Notes under the pieces: generated by a model | The model's database searches: none | Told to the model about the DNA's origin: nothing | What the model saw: the letters and a program-made list of their open reading frames with translations, nothing else | In this document: piece by piece, positions 1-8,074 of the stretch | How the letters are laid out: the number at the start of each line of letters is the position of its first letter | Numbering within the stretch: position 1 is the first letter of the stretch | Made by a program: the position numbers and the translations under genes | Assembly (NCBI GenBank): GCA_947446625.1 | Contig: CANFIE010000131.1 | Location: 1 to 9,391, forward strand | Direction: 5' to 3' | Length of the DNA: 9,391 bases | DNA from: Acetobacteraceae bacterium | Lineage (GTDB): Bacteria > Pseudomonadota > Alphaproteobacteria > Acetobacterales > Acetobacteraceae

Positions 1-870
1 GGCGTGGCGCTGTCCTCCTCGTTCTTCATCGTGCAGCAGACCGAACAGGTGCTGGTGACGCAGTTCGGCGAGCCGATCCGCATCATCCGTGAGCCGGGTT
101 TGGCCTGGAAAGTGCCGCTGGTGCAGAACGTCATCTCGCTGGACCGCCGCCTGCTGGACTTTGAAGGCCCGCGCGAGGAGGTGATTCTGGGTGACCAGCG
201 CCGCCTGGTGGTGGACAGCTTCGCCCGGTTCCGCATTGTGGACCCGCTGCTGTACTTCCAGACCACGGGTGCGGCGGAAGCCGGCATTCGCGGCCGGCTG
301 AACAGCCTGGTCACCTCCGCCGTGCGGCGTGTGCTGGGCAATGAGCCGCTGCCGGCCGTGCTGAGCAATGACCGCGCCCGGATCATGGGTGAGATTCGCC
401 GGCAGGTGAATGACGAGGCCAAGCGCTTCGGCATTGAAGTGGCGGATGTGCGCATTCGCCGCGCCGACCTGCCGGAGCAGAACACCCAGGCCATTCTCTC
501 TCGTATGCAGAGCGAGCGTGAGCGCGTGGCCCGGCAGGAGCGCGCCGAGGGTGCGCAGGAAAGCGCCGGCATTCGTGCCAATGCGGAACGCGAGCGCACG
601 GTGATCCTCGCCGAGGCGCAGCGCGATGCCGATATTCTGCGTGGCCAGGGCGAGCGCGAGGCGATTGGCATTTTCGCCGAGGCCTATGGCAAGGACCCCG
701 AGTTCTTCCAGATCTGGCGCACCCTGCAAGCCTGGCGGGAAGCCTTTGCCGATGGCGAGACGCGCTTTGTGCTGACGCCGGACAGCGACTTCTTCCGCTA
801 CTTCCGGGGCATGCCCAGCGTGACCCCCACCCCGGCGCCGGCGCCGGCGCCGGCCCCGGCCGCCCGGTAA
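1..870 (+). CDS. hflC: HflC, FtsH-modulating SPFH membrane protein (5' end missing)
   Basis: HflC pairs with HflK in a large inner-membrane complex that surrounds the FtsH protease and modulates its turnover of membrane proteins. The reading frame is open from base 1, so the gene begins upstream; the start and most of the N-terminal membrane anchor are missing, with only the end of a hydrophobic stretch (SSSFFIV) visible. Then come the SPFH/band-7 core (TQFGEP, EPGLAWKVPL, VVDSFARFRI), the junction IEVADVRIRRADLP, and a charged Glu/Arg/Ala-rich helix typical of the coiled-coil segment (about window residues 165-220). Near the C-terminus KDPEFF and LTPDSDFFRYFRG match the HflC signature (E. 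coli HflC has SPDSDFFRY). The tail is a low-complexity Ala-Pro run. hflK is expected just upstream. The neighbour degP downstream is a common alphaproteobacterial arrangement. The identity is secure from the C-terminal motifs, which separate HflC from HflK. Confidence 0.95.
   Translation, partial: GVALSSSFFIVQQTEQVLVTQFGEPIRIIREPGLAWKVPLVQNVISLDRRLLDFEGPREEVILGDQRRLVVDSFARFRIVDPLLYFQTTGAAEAGIRGRLNSLVTSAVRRVLGNEPLPAVLSNDRARIMGEIRRQVNDEAKRFGIEVADVRIRRADLPEQNTQAILSRMQSERERVARQERAEGAQESAGIRANAERERTVILAEAQRDADILRGQGEREAIGIFAEAYGKDPEFFQIWRTLQAWREAFADGETRFVLTPDSDFFRYFRGMPSVTPTPAPAPAPAPAAR
834..857 (+). repeat. Hexanucleotide tandem repeat in the hflC tail
   Basis: GGCGCC occurs three times in tandem (834-839, 840-845, 846-851), followed by a degenerate fourth copy GGCCCC. 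The repeat encodes part of the alternating Ala-Pro tail of HflC. Because the unit is six bases, copy-number change would lengthen or shorten the tail by two residues without a frameshift. Each unit is also self-complementary. Confidence 0.8.
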
Positions 871-882
871 CCTGTGCGTGAA

Positions 883-910
883 CGGCCGGCGGGCCATTGG
901 CCGCCGGCCG
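883..910 (+). other. Strong intergenic hairpin between hflC and degP
   Basis: The arm CGGCCGGCGG (883-892) is perfectly complementary to CCGCCGGCCG (901-910), giving a 10-bp all-G/C stem around an 8-base loop. CC (894-895) and GG (899-900) inside the loop could extend it around a bulged G. It starts 12 bases after the hflC stop and lies 75 bases before the chosen degP start. No T-run follows, so it is not a standard intrinsic terminator. Likely roles are an mRNA 3'-end stabiliser for hflC or a Rho-related or processing boundary. The structure is seen; the role is inference. Confidence 0.6.
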
Positions 911-971
911 GCATGCGGCCTACGATGTTTCGATTACCTCGGCGCGCCGGCTTGCTGGCTGCGCCCCAACC

Positions 972-976
972 GAGGG
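972..976 (+). promoter_or_regulatory. Ribosome binding site that sets the degP start
   Basis: GAGGG sits 8 bases before the ATG at 985, and that ATG opens a textbook signal peptide. This supports 985 over the in-frame GTG at 874 and the ATGs at 913 and 925. The longer starts would place the 883-910 hairpin or an unrelated Arg/Pro-rich stretch ahead of the signal sequence. Confidence 0.7.
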
Positions 977-984
977 TTTGCCCG

Positions 985-2588
<1,604 letters not shown>

Positions 2589-2589
<1 letters not shown>

Positions 2590-3191
2590 TGCGGCTGTTC
2601 TACCACCCCGGTTCGCCCTACGCCCGCATCTGCCGCATGGCGGTGCGGGAGGCCGGGCTGGCCGGCAAGGTGGCGGAGGTGGAAACCACGCTGCGCGACC
2701 CCGCCGCGGTGATGCTGCCGCATAACCCGGTGGGCCGGGTGCCGGCGCTGGTGCTGGATGACGGCACCACGCTGACCGAAACCAGCCTGGTGCTGGCCTG
2801 GCTGGATAGTTGCGACGCCGAGCGGCCCATGCTGCCGCTGGACCCCAAGGGCCTGGCTGCCTATGGCCGGGTGCTGGGGCTGCTGGACGGCATTGCGGTG
2901 TGGAACCGCGAGTTGCGTCGGCCCGAGCATGAACGCAGCCCCGGTGTGATTGCGCTGGAGATTGGCCGCGCCGCCCGGGTGCTGGATGCGCTGGAGGCCG
3001 ATGTGGCCGCCGGCGGTTATGAGCGGCTTGATGCCGGCTGGTTGGCCCTGGCCGCCACGCTGGGCTACGGCGAGCGGCGGCACACAGTTTGGGACTGGCG
3101 GGCGGCGCATCCGCGCTTGCAAGCCTGGTTTGAACGGGCCGCCGCCCGCGATGCCTTCCGCGATACCGTGCCGCCCCCCAGCGGCCTTTGA
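2589..3191 (+). CDS. Glutathione S-transferase family protein
   Basis: The 200-residue product is the usual size for a soluble cytosolic GST-fold protein. The N-terminal thioredoxin-like domain (about 1-78) opens with MRLFYHPGSPYARICRM, where Ser9 lies at the position used for glutathione activation in many bacterial GSTs. NPVGRVPAL carries the conserved cis-proline (Pro52), and ETS (64-66) lies where the glutathione gamma-glutamyl group is usually bound (commonly ES). The C-terminal part (about 85-195) is the all-helical domain, with YERLDAGWLALAATLGY in the place of the usual capping motif and WDWRAAHPRLQAWFERAAAR near the end. The ATG overlaps the degP stop by one base (TGATG), which implies translational coupling and one transcript. 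Many such proteins have no known substrate. The fold is clear; the reaction is not, and a non-catalytic or reductase role is possible. Confidence 0.88.
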
Positions 3192-3221
3192 AACTTCCGG
3201 CCGTTGAAAAGGGTTCACCCC

Positions 3222-3986
3222 ATGCGCGCGCTTCTGCTGGCCTTGCTGCTGCTGGGCGCCGGGCGGGCGCAGGCGGCGGATATTCATGTGATGATCTCGG
3301 GCGGCTTTACCGCCGCGTACGAGGCGCTGCGACCGGGGTTTGAGCGCAGCAGCGGCCACAAGCTGGTGACGGTACGCGGCGCTTCCATGGGCACGGCGCC
3401 CACCGCGCTGCCCATGCGGCTGCGCCAGGGCGAGCCGGCGGATGTGCTGATCATGGTGGGTGACGCGCTGGCCGCCTTGCAGACCGAAGGCCGTGTGGTG
3501 GCGAATAGCCGGGTGGACCTGGCGAATTCCGCCATTGGCATGGCGGTGCGGGCCGGGGCGGCGCGGCCGGATATCGGCAGCGTGGACAGCCTGCGGCAAA
3601 CCCTGCTGGCGGCGCGCAGCGTGGGCTATTCGGTGAGTGCCAGCGGGCAATACATCTCGGGCCAGTTGTTCCAGCGGCTGGGCATTGCCGAGCAGATGCA
3701 GGGCCGCGGCAAGCTGGTGCTGGGCGAGCCGGTGGCGGCGCAGGTGGCGCGCGGCGAGATTGAACTGGGCTTCCAGCAGATGAGCGAGTTGCTGCCAGTG
3801 CCGGGCATTACCATTGTCGGCCCGCTGCCGGCGGCGATGCAGCACTACACGGTGTTCTCGGGCGGTGTGGCCTCGGCGGCCCGGCAGCCGGAAGCCGCCG
3901 CCGCCCTGCTGCGCTATTTGGCCGGGCCGGCGGCGCGGGAAGCGATAACCGCAAGCGGCTTGCAGCCCTGGGGTTCGGGGAATTGA
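3222..3986 (+). CDS. ModA-like periplasmic substrate-binding protein (orphan)
   Basis: A 254-residue exported protein of the type 2 periplasmic binding fold. I chose the ATG at 3222 because AAAAGGG ends 8 bases upstream and the ATG opens a clean signal peptide (MRALLLALLLLGAGRAQA, cleavage near 18/19). A TTG six codons earlier (3204) is in frame but unneeded. Visible landmarks are VMISGGFTAAYEALRPGFE at the N-terminus, GEPADVLIM (70-78), GYSVSASGQYISGQLFQRLGI (135-155), GEIELGFQQMSELLPVPGI (178-196) and the C-terminal ALLRYLAGPAAREAITASGLQPWG. These resemble molybdate-binding ModA relatives, but the first ligand loop is ISGG where ModA normally has a small-residue AAS-type motif, so the ligand is uncertain. 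No permease or ATPase gene lies beside it. It follows the GST gene by 30 bases in the same direction and is probably part of the same transcript. Confidence 0.8.
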   Translation: MRALLLALLLLGAGRAQAADIHVMISGGFTAAYEALRPGFERSSGHKLVTVRGASMGTAPTALPMRLRQGEPADVLIMVGDALAALQTEGRVVANSRVDLANSAIGMAVRAGAARPDIGSVDSLRQTLLAARSVGYSVSASGQYISGQLFQRLGIAEQMQGRGKLVLGEPVAAQVARGEIELGFQQMSELLPVPGITIVGPLPAAMQHYTVFSGGVASAARQPEAAAALLRYLAGPAAREAITASGLQPWGSGN

Positions 3987-4016
3987 ATGGGGGAGCGACC
4001 CCCATCGCCGGTTTTT
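3987..4016 (+). terminator. Intrinsic terminator shared by convergent genes
   Basis: ATGGGGG (3987-3993) and CCCCCAT (3999-4005) form a perfect 7-bp stem around the loop AGCGA, directly after the TGA of the ModA-like gene. Six bases later there is a T5 run (4012-4016). The T-run is a little distant from the stem for a textbook terminator. On the minus strand the same hairpin follows the DUF3297 stop (TAA at 4017-4015) but has only a weak T-rich tail, so it may work in both directions. Confidence 0.7.
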
Positions 4017-4263
4017 ACGGGTTGCTGCGCCAGTAGGGCGCAACCTCGCCGGTGACCTTGATGGTCATCGGCGCGCCGGTACGGTCCACCTTGTTGCCGA
4101 TGGTCAGCCGCACCCAGCTTTCGCTGACGCAGTATTCGGCGACGTTGGTCTTTTCCTCGCCCTTGAACTTGATGCCAACCCCGCGTTCCAGCGCCGCTTC
4201 ATTATAGAAGGGGCTCTTGGGGTGGTTGGAGAGGCGGTCGGGCGGGGTGTCGGTCTGGCTCAT
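4015..4263 (-). CDS. DUF3297 family small protein
   Basis: The 82-residue product matches the whole length of the DUF3297 family: PPDRLSNHPKSPFYNE, then RGVGIKFKGEEKTNVAEYCVSE, then SWVRLTIG and a C-terminal MTIKVTGEVAPYW. These conserved blocks fill most of the chain, so the gene is intact. There is no signal peptide, membrane segment or metal motif; it should be a small soluble cytoplasmic protein. Its molecular function is not known to me. It starts 36 bases after the serB stop on the same strand and probably shares the serB transcript. No good ribosome binding site is visible before its ATG. It converges on the ModA-like gene and shares the terminator hairpin. Confidence 0.88.
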   Translation of the reverse strand: MSQTDTPPDRLSNHPKSPFYNEAALERGVGIKFKGEEKTNVAEYCVSESWVRLTIGNKVDRTGAPMTIKVTGEVAPYWRSNP

Positions 4264-4299
4264 GCGCCGGGTGTAGCGCGGGTGGCGGGCAGCGGCAAT

Positions 4300-5193
4300 T
4301 CAGCCGCTGGTGATTTCCGCCGCCGTGTAGCCTTGGGCGAACAGCAGCGCCCGCAGACCACAGAAATCCACCTTGGCGCGGGCGGCGCTGGCCACCACCG
4401 GCTTGGCGTGGAAGGCCACGCCCAGCCCGGCGGCCTGGATCATCGCCAGGTCGTTGGCGCCGTCTCCCACTGTTATCGTCGCTTCCAGCGGCAGGCCCAT
4501 CTCGCCGGCAATGCGCTTCAGCGTGGCCAGCTTGGCGTCGCGGTCCAGAATGGGGTCGGCCACCGTGCCGGCCAGGGTCTCGCCGGCCAACTCCAGGGTG
4601 TTGGAGTAATGCTCATGGAAGCCGACCAGCGCCGCCACCTTGCCGGTGAAAAACGTGAAGCCGCCGGAAACCAGCACACAGCGGGCACCATGGGTGCGCA
4701 TGGTGCCCAGCAGGTCGCGGGCGCCGGGCATCAATTCCGTGGCTTGCCAGGTGGCTTCCAGCGCGGAGGTGGAGAGGCCCTTCAACATGCCCACGCGTTC
4801 GCGCAGGGCGGATTTGAAATCCAGCTCGCCATTCATCGCCCGCTTGGTGATGGCGGCGATTTTGTCCTTGAGGCCGGCGAAGGCAGCCAACTCGTCCAGC
4901 GTCTCTGACGTGACGATGGTGCTGTCCATGTCGGCCAATAGCAGTTGCTTGCGGCGGCCCTCGGCGGGGGTGGCAATGGCATCCACCGCGGCATCGCCCA
5001 GCGCCTGGCGCGCGGCGGCCAGGGCCTGTTCCGGCGCCAGCCCGGCGAAGGGCAGGTCCACCGCTTCCTCGGGCGCCAGCCAGGCGGGGGCGCCGAGATC
5101 GGCGTGCAGCGCGGCCAGGGCGGCGCGCACCGGGTTCAGCTGGGCGGTGCCGAGGCCACCGGGCGGTGCTATCAGGGTGAGGATGTGCGACAT
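4300..5193 (-). CDS. serB: Phosphoserine phosphatase
   Basis: Hydrolyses O-phospho-L-serine to serine and phosphate (EC 3.1.3.3), the last step of serine synthesis, in the cytoplasm. The 297-residue product is a HAD-superfamily enzyme. Motif I is LADMDST with nucleophile Asp88 and acid/base Asp90. The SETLDEL segment carries the family's substrate-contacting Glu97. Motif II is LVSGGF (Ser176), Lys220 serves motif III, and motif IV is VGDGANDLAMI (243-252) with the Mg2+-binding aspartates. Residues 1-80 form an N-terminal extension (MSHILTLIAPPG...) in the place where many SerB proteins carry an ACT-like regulatory domain; here it is short and divergent. I chose the ATG at 5193 because GAGG (plus-strand 5202-5205) lies 8 bases upstream; a frame open further upstream runs antisense to miaA and has no family similarity. 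It is divergent from miaA. Confidence 0.95.
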   Translation of the reverse strand: MSHILTLIAPPGGLGTAQLNPVRAALAALHADLGAPAWLAPEEAVDLPFAGLAPEQALAAARQALGDAAVDAIATPAEGRRKQLLLADMDSTIVTSETLDELAAFAGLKDKIAAITKRAMNGELDFKSALRERVGMLKGLSTSALEATWQATELMPGARDLLGTMRTHGARCVLVSGGFTFFTGKVAALVGFHEHYSNTLELAGETLAGTVADPILDRDAKLATLKRIAGEMGLPLEATITVGDGANDLAMIQAAGLGVAFHAKPVVASAARAKVDFCGLRALLFAQGYTAAEITSG

Positions 5194-5211
5194 GGGCGGG
5201 GCCTCTACGCG
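5194..5211. promoter_or_regulatory. 18-base divergent gap between serB and miaA
   Basis: Only 18 bases separate the two start codons. The gap carries a GAGG for serB (minus strand, 5205-5202) and a GGCGGGG-type purine stretch for miaA (about 5195-5201). There is no room for two promoters, so at least one must lie inside the opposite gene and the transcript 5' ends probably overlap in antisense, unless the mRNAs are leaderless. Confidence 0.5.
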
Positions 5212-6189
5212 ATGAGCGAGCCGACGGGAAGGCCCGAGGCATGGCCAGCGGCGCTGCTGGTGGCGGGGCCGACCGCCAGTGGCAAATCGGCCCTGGCCCT
5301 GGCCTTGGCAAGCCGGCTGGGCGGCTGCGTGGTGAATGCCGATTCCATGCAGGTTTATGCAGGGCTGCGGGTGCTGACGGCGCGGCCGACCGCAGCCGAG
5401 GAAGCCGCCGTGCCCCATGCGCTGTACGGCGTGCGCCCGCCCGGCGAGGCCGCCAGCGTGGCCTGGTGGCGTGAGGCGGCGCTGGCAGAGATGGCGCGGG
5501 TGCGGGCGGCCGGGCTGCTGCCGATTTTATGCGGCGGCACCGGGCTGTATTTCCACGCGCTGACCCGGGGGCTTTCCGCCATGCCGGAAGTGCCGCCGGA
5601 AGCGCGGCAAGAAGCCCGGGCGCTGCTGGCAGCCGAAGGCCCGGCGGCGCTGCATGCCCGGCTGGACCCCGAGACCGCCGCCGGCCTGCGCCCCAGCGAC
5701 AGCCAGCGCCTGGCCCGCGCCTGGGAGGTATGGCTGGCCACCGGGCGCGGCCTGGCGCAATGGCAGCGCGAGGCCCCCGGCACCGGCCCGGCGCCCTGGC
5801 GGTTTCGGGCGCTGCTGCTGGAGCCGGCGCGGGACGCGTTGCGCGCCAGCATCGGGGCGCGCTTTGCCGGCATGCTGGCCGGCGGTGCGCTGGAGGAGGT
5901 GCGGGCGCTGGCGGCGCAGGGGCTGGACCCCGCCTTGCCGGCCATGCGGGCGCATGGCGTGCCGGAATTGCTGGCGTTTTTGCGCGGCGAGATGAGTTTG
6001 CCGGCGGCGGAGCGGCAGGCCGTGCTGCATACCGGGCAGTACACCAAGCGCCAGGCCACCTGGTTCCGCCACCATGCGTTGGCTGATGCGCCGGATACGC
6101 ATAGCATCCATGCGCGGTTTAGCGGTTTCGAGCAACTTTCAGAAAGTGATCGGGCTGAAATCTTCGCGTTTGTTGACGGTTGGCGTTGA
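5212..6189 (+). CDS. miaA: tRNA dimethylallyltransferase (tRNA A37 prenylation)
   Basis: MiaA transfers a dimethylallyl group from DMAPP to the N6 of A37 in tRNAs that read codons beginning with U (EC 2.5.1.75), which stabilises codon pairing. The 325-residue product has the P-loop GPTASGKS (19-26), the NADSMQVY block (42-49) with the catalytic-type Asp44, the GGTGLYF block (108-114), DSQRLARAWEV (163-173) and the late QYTKRQATWFR block (276-286), all in MiaA order and at normal length. The ATG at 5212 places the P-loop close to the N-terminus as usual; the frame is open upstream but that stretch is antisense to serB. Neighbours are serB (divergent) and ilvB (61 bases downstream). The last 25 or so codons are noticeably AT-richer than the rest and seem to carry the ilvB promoter region. 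Confidence 0.96.
   Translation: MSEPTGRPEAWPAALLVAGPTASGKSALALALASRLGGCVVNADSMQVYAGLRVLTARPTAAEEAAVPHALYGVRPPGEAASVAWWREAALAEMARVRAAGLLPILCGGTGLYFHALTRGLSAMPEVPPEARQEARALLAAEGPAALHARLDPETAAGLRPSDSQRLARAWEVWLATGRGLAQWQREAPGTGPAPWRFRALLLEPARDALRASIGARFAGMLAGGALEEVRALAAQGLDPALPAMRAHGVPELLAFLRGEMSLPAAERQAVLHTGQYTKRQATWFRHHALADAPDTHSIHARFSGFEQLSESDRAEIFAFVDGWR
6135..6147. repeat. AT-rich inverted repeat in the 3' end of miaA
   Basis: ACTTTC (6135-6140) and GAAAGT (6142-6147) are perfect inverted copies around a single A. This is one of the least G/C-rich spots in the window and lies about 40 bases before the candidate -35 element of ilvB. It could be an operator half-site pair or chance; it also encodes ordinary MiaA residues. 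Confidence 0.3.
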
Positions 6190-6212
6190 CGCGGTGCGGC
6201 AACCTCTATAAC
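6186..6212 (+). promoter_or_regulatory. Candidate sigma70-type promoter for ilvB
   Basis: TTGACG (6186-6191, overlapping the miaA stop) and TATAAC (6207-6212) are separated by 15 bases, slightly short of the optimal 17 but with near-consensus hexamers in otherwise G+C-rich DNA. The same GTTGACG heptamer also occurs 13 bases earlier (6172-6178 and 6185-6191). Transcription would start near 6219 and leave a leader of about 30 bases, with GGAAAG (6235-6240) as the ilvB ribosome binding site. That leader is too short for a leader-peptide attenuator. Confidence 0.55.
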
Positions 6213-6250
6213 GGTGCGCGCCTTGTTGATCCCTGGAAAGCCAGAAACCC

Positions 6251-8050
6251 ATGTCTGCCGCCACTCTGAACGCCGCCACCAGCACCGCCGATATCATGAC
6301 GGGTGCCGAGATTGTATTGCGCGCGCTGAAGGAACAGGGCGTGGATACCATCTTCGGCTATCCCGGTGGCGCGGTATTGCCGCTGTATGATGCGCTGTTC
6401 CAGCAGAACGCCATTCGCCACATCCTGGTGCGGCACGAACAGGCCGCGGTGCATGCCGCCGAGGGCTATGCCCGCAGCACCGGCAAGGTGGGCTGCATTC
6501 TCGTCACCAGCGGCCCCGGCGCCACCAATGCCGTGACCGGCCTGCTGGACGCGCTGATGGACAGCATTCCGCTGGTCTGCATCACCGGCCAGGTGCCGAC
6601 GCACCTTATTGGCAATGACGCCTTCCAGGAGGCTGACACCACCGGCATCACTCGCCCCGCCACCAAGCACAACTACCTGGTGAAGGACGTGAAGAAGCTG
6701 GCCAGCGTGGTGCATGAGGCCTTCTACGTGGCGCGCAATGGCCGCCCGGGGCCGGTGCTGATCGACCTGCCGAAGGATGTGATGCTGGGCAGCGGGCCGT
6801 ACAGCGAGGCGCCGACCGCGCCGCACCGCAGCTACCGGCCGCAGCGCGAGCCGAATGCCGAGAGCATCCAGCAGGCGATTCGGCTGCTGAAGGGGGCGAA
6901 GCGCCCGATTGTGTATGCCGGCGGTGGCATTGTGAATGCCGGCCCGGAAGCCAGCCGGCTGCTGACCGAGTTCGTCCGCCTCACGGGCTTTCCCTGCACC
7001 AATACGCTGATGGGCCTGGGCACCTACCCGGCCAGCGACAAGCAGTTCCTCGGCATGCTGGGCATGCACGGCACCTACGAAGCCAATCTGGCGATGCATG
7101 GCTGCGACGTGATGCTGAATATCGGCGCGCGGTTCGACGACCGGGTGACCGGCCGGCTGAACGCCTTCAGCCCGGGCAGCAAGAAGATCCATTGTGATAT
7201 CGACCAGTCCAGCATCAACAAGAATGTGCCGGTGGATGTGGCCATCATCGGTGATGCAGGGTTGACGCTGAAGGCGCTGCTGGAAGCCTGGCAGGCCGAC
7301 AGTCAGCCGCAGCACACCGGCGCGCTGGCCGAGTGGTGGAGCAAGATCACCGAATGGCGCGCCAATGACTGCCTGCGCTACCGCCAGGAAGGCAGCATCA
7401 TCAAGCCGCAGCACGCCATTCGCCGGCTGTATGAAATCACCCAGGAACTGGGGCGCGAGACCTTCATCACCACGGAAGTGGGCCAGCACCAGATGTGGGC
7501 GGCGCAGTATTTCGGCTTCGACAAGCCGAACCATTGGATGACCAGCGGCGGCCTGGGCACCATGGGCTACGGCCTGCCCGCCGCCATGGGCGTGCAGATT
7601 GCCCACCCGGATGCGCTGGTTATCGACATTGCCGGTGAAGCCAGCACGCTGATGAACATCCAGGAGATGTCCACGCTGGCGCAGTACCGGCTGCCGGTTA
7701 AGGTGTTCATCCTGAACAATGAATACATGGGCATGGTGCGCCAGTGGCAGGAACTGCTGCATGGCGGCCGCTACTCGGAAAGCTACAGCTCCGCCCTGCC
7801 GGACTTTGTGAAGCTGGCCGAAAGCTTCCACGCCAAGGGCATTCGGGTGACCCGGGCCGAGGATCTGGACGCCGGCATCCGCGAGATGCTGGCCTATCCG
7901 GGCACCGTCATTGCCGATATCGCCGTGGCCAAGGACGAGAATTGCTTCCCGATGATCCCCTCTGGTGCGGCGCACAATGAGATGATCCTGGGCGAGGACC
8001 AGGAGGGCGGGGTGAAGGGCGTGACCGACGAAGGCAAGGTACTGGTCTAG
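6251..8050 (+). CDS. ilvB: Acetohydroxyacid (acetolactate) synthase, large catalytic subunit
   Basis: Condenses pyruvate with pyruvate or 2-ketobutyrate to acetolactate or acetohydroxybutyrate (EC 2.2.1.6), using thiamine diphosphate, Mg2+ and FAD; it is the committed step to valine, leucine and isoleucine. The product is 599 residues, normal for the family. The N-terminal ThDP domain has FGYPGGAVLPLYDAL (35-49) and catalytic Glu63 in RHEQAAVHAAEGYAR. GQVPTHLIGNDAFQE (113-127) and the FAD-domain RFDDRVTG (294-301) follow. The C-terminal ThDP domain has WMTSGGLGTMGYGLPAA, then IAGEASTLMNIQE (460-472), FILNNEYMGMVRQWQELL (486-503) and the late PMIPSGAAHNEMI. The GDG-type metal motif reads GEAS here, with Glu463 where Asp is usual. 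Two-subunit AHAS is indicated by ilvN next door; acetolactate synthase of the catabolic type lacks FAD features and a regulatory partner. ilvI would be an equally acceptable symbol. Confidence 0.97.
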   Translation: MSAATLNAATSTADIMTGAEIVLRALKEQGVDTIFGYPGGAVLPLYDALFQQNAIRHILVRHEQAAVHAAEGYARSTGKVGCILVTSGPGATNAVTGLLDALMDSIPLVCITGQVPTHLIGNDAFQEADTTGITRPATKHNYLVKDVKKLASVVHEAFYVARNGRPGPVLIDLPKDVMLGSGPYSEAPTAPHRSYRPQREPNAESIQQAIRLLKGAKRPIVYAGGGIVNAGPEASRLLTEFVRLTGFPCTNTLMGLGTYPASDKQFLGMLGMHGTYEANLAMHGCDVMLNIGARFDDRVTGRLNAFSPGSKKIHCDIDQSSINKNVPVDVAIIGDAGLTLKALLEAWQADSQPQHTGALAEWWSKITEWRANDCLRYRQEGSIIKPQHAIRRLYEITQELGRETFITTEVGQHQMWAAQYFGFDKPNHWMTSGGLGTMGYGLPAAMGVQIAHPDALVIDIAGEASTLMNIQEMSTLAQYRLPVKVFILNNEYMGMVRQWQELLHGGRYSESYSSALPDFVKLAESFHAKGIRVTRAEDLDAGIREMLAYPGTVIADIAVAKDENCFPMIPSGAAHNEMILGEDQEGGVKGVTDEGKVLV

Positions 8051-8074
8051 CCATTCCGCGCTTTCCGTGCCATT

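Noticed and set aside
874..984. N-terminal extension of DegP from GTG 874
   Set aside because: It would put 37 Arg/Pro-rich residues before a clear signal peptide and run through the 883-910 hairpin. The GAGGG before ATG 985 gives a better start.
4945..5211. 89-codon upstream extension of the miaA frame
   Set aside because: It is antisense to serB, Gly/Gln-rich and unlike any MiaA. MiaA proteins place the P-loop close to the N-terminus, which ATG 5212 does.
6219..6250. Leader-peptide attenuator before ilvB
   Set aside because: The predicted leader is about 30 bases, with no short frame rich in Ile/Leu/Val codons and no terminator/antiterminator pair.
6206..7975. 589-codon minus-strand open frame antisense to ilvB
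   Set aside because: The sense product is an intact acetohydroxyacid synthase. The antisense translation has His/Ala/Gly-rich composition without motifs.
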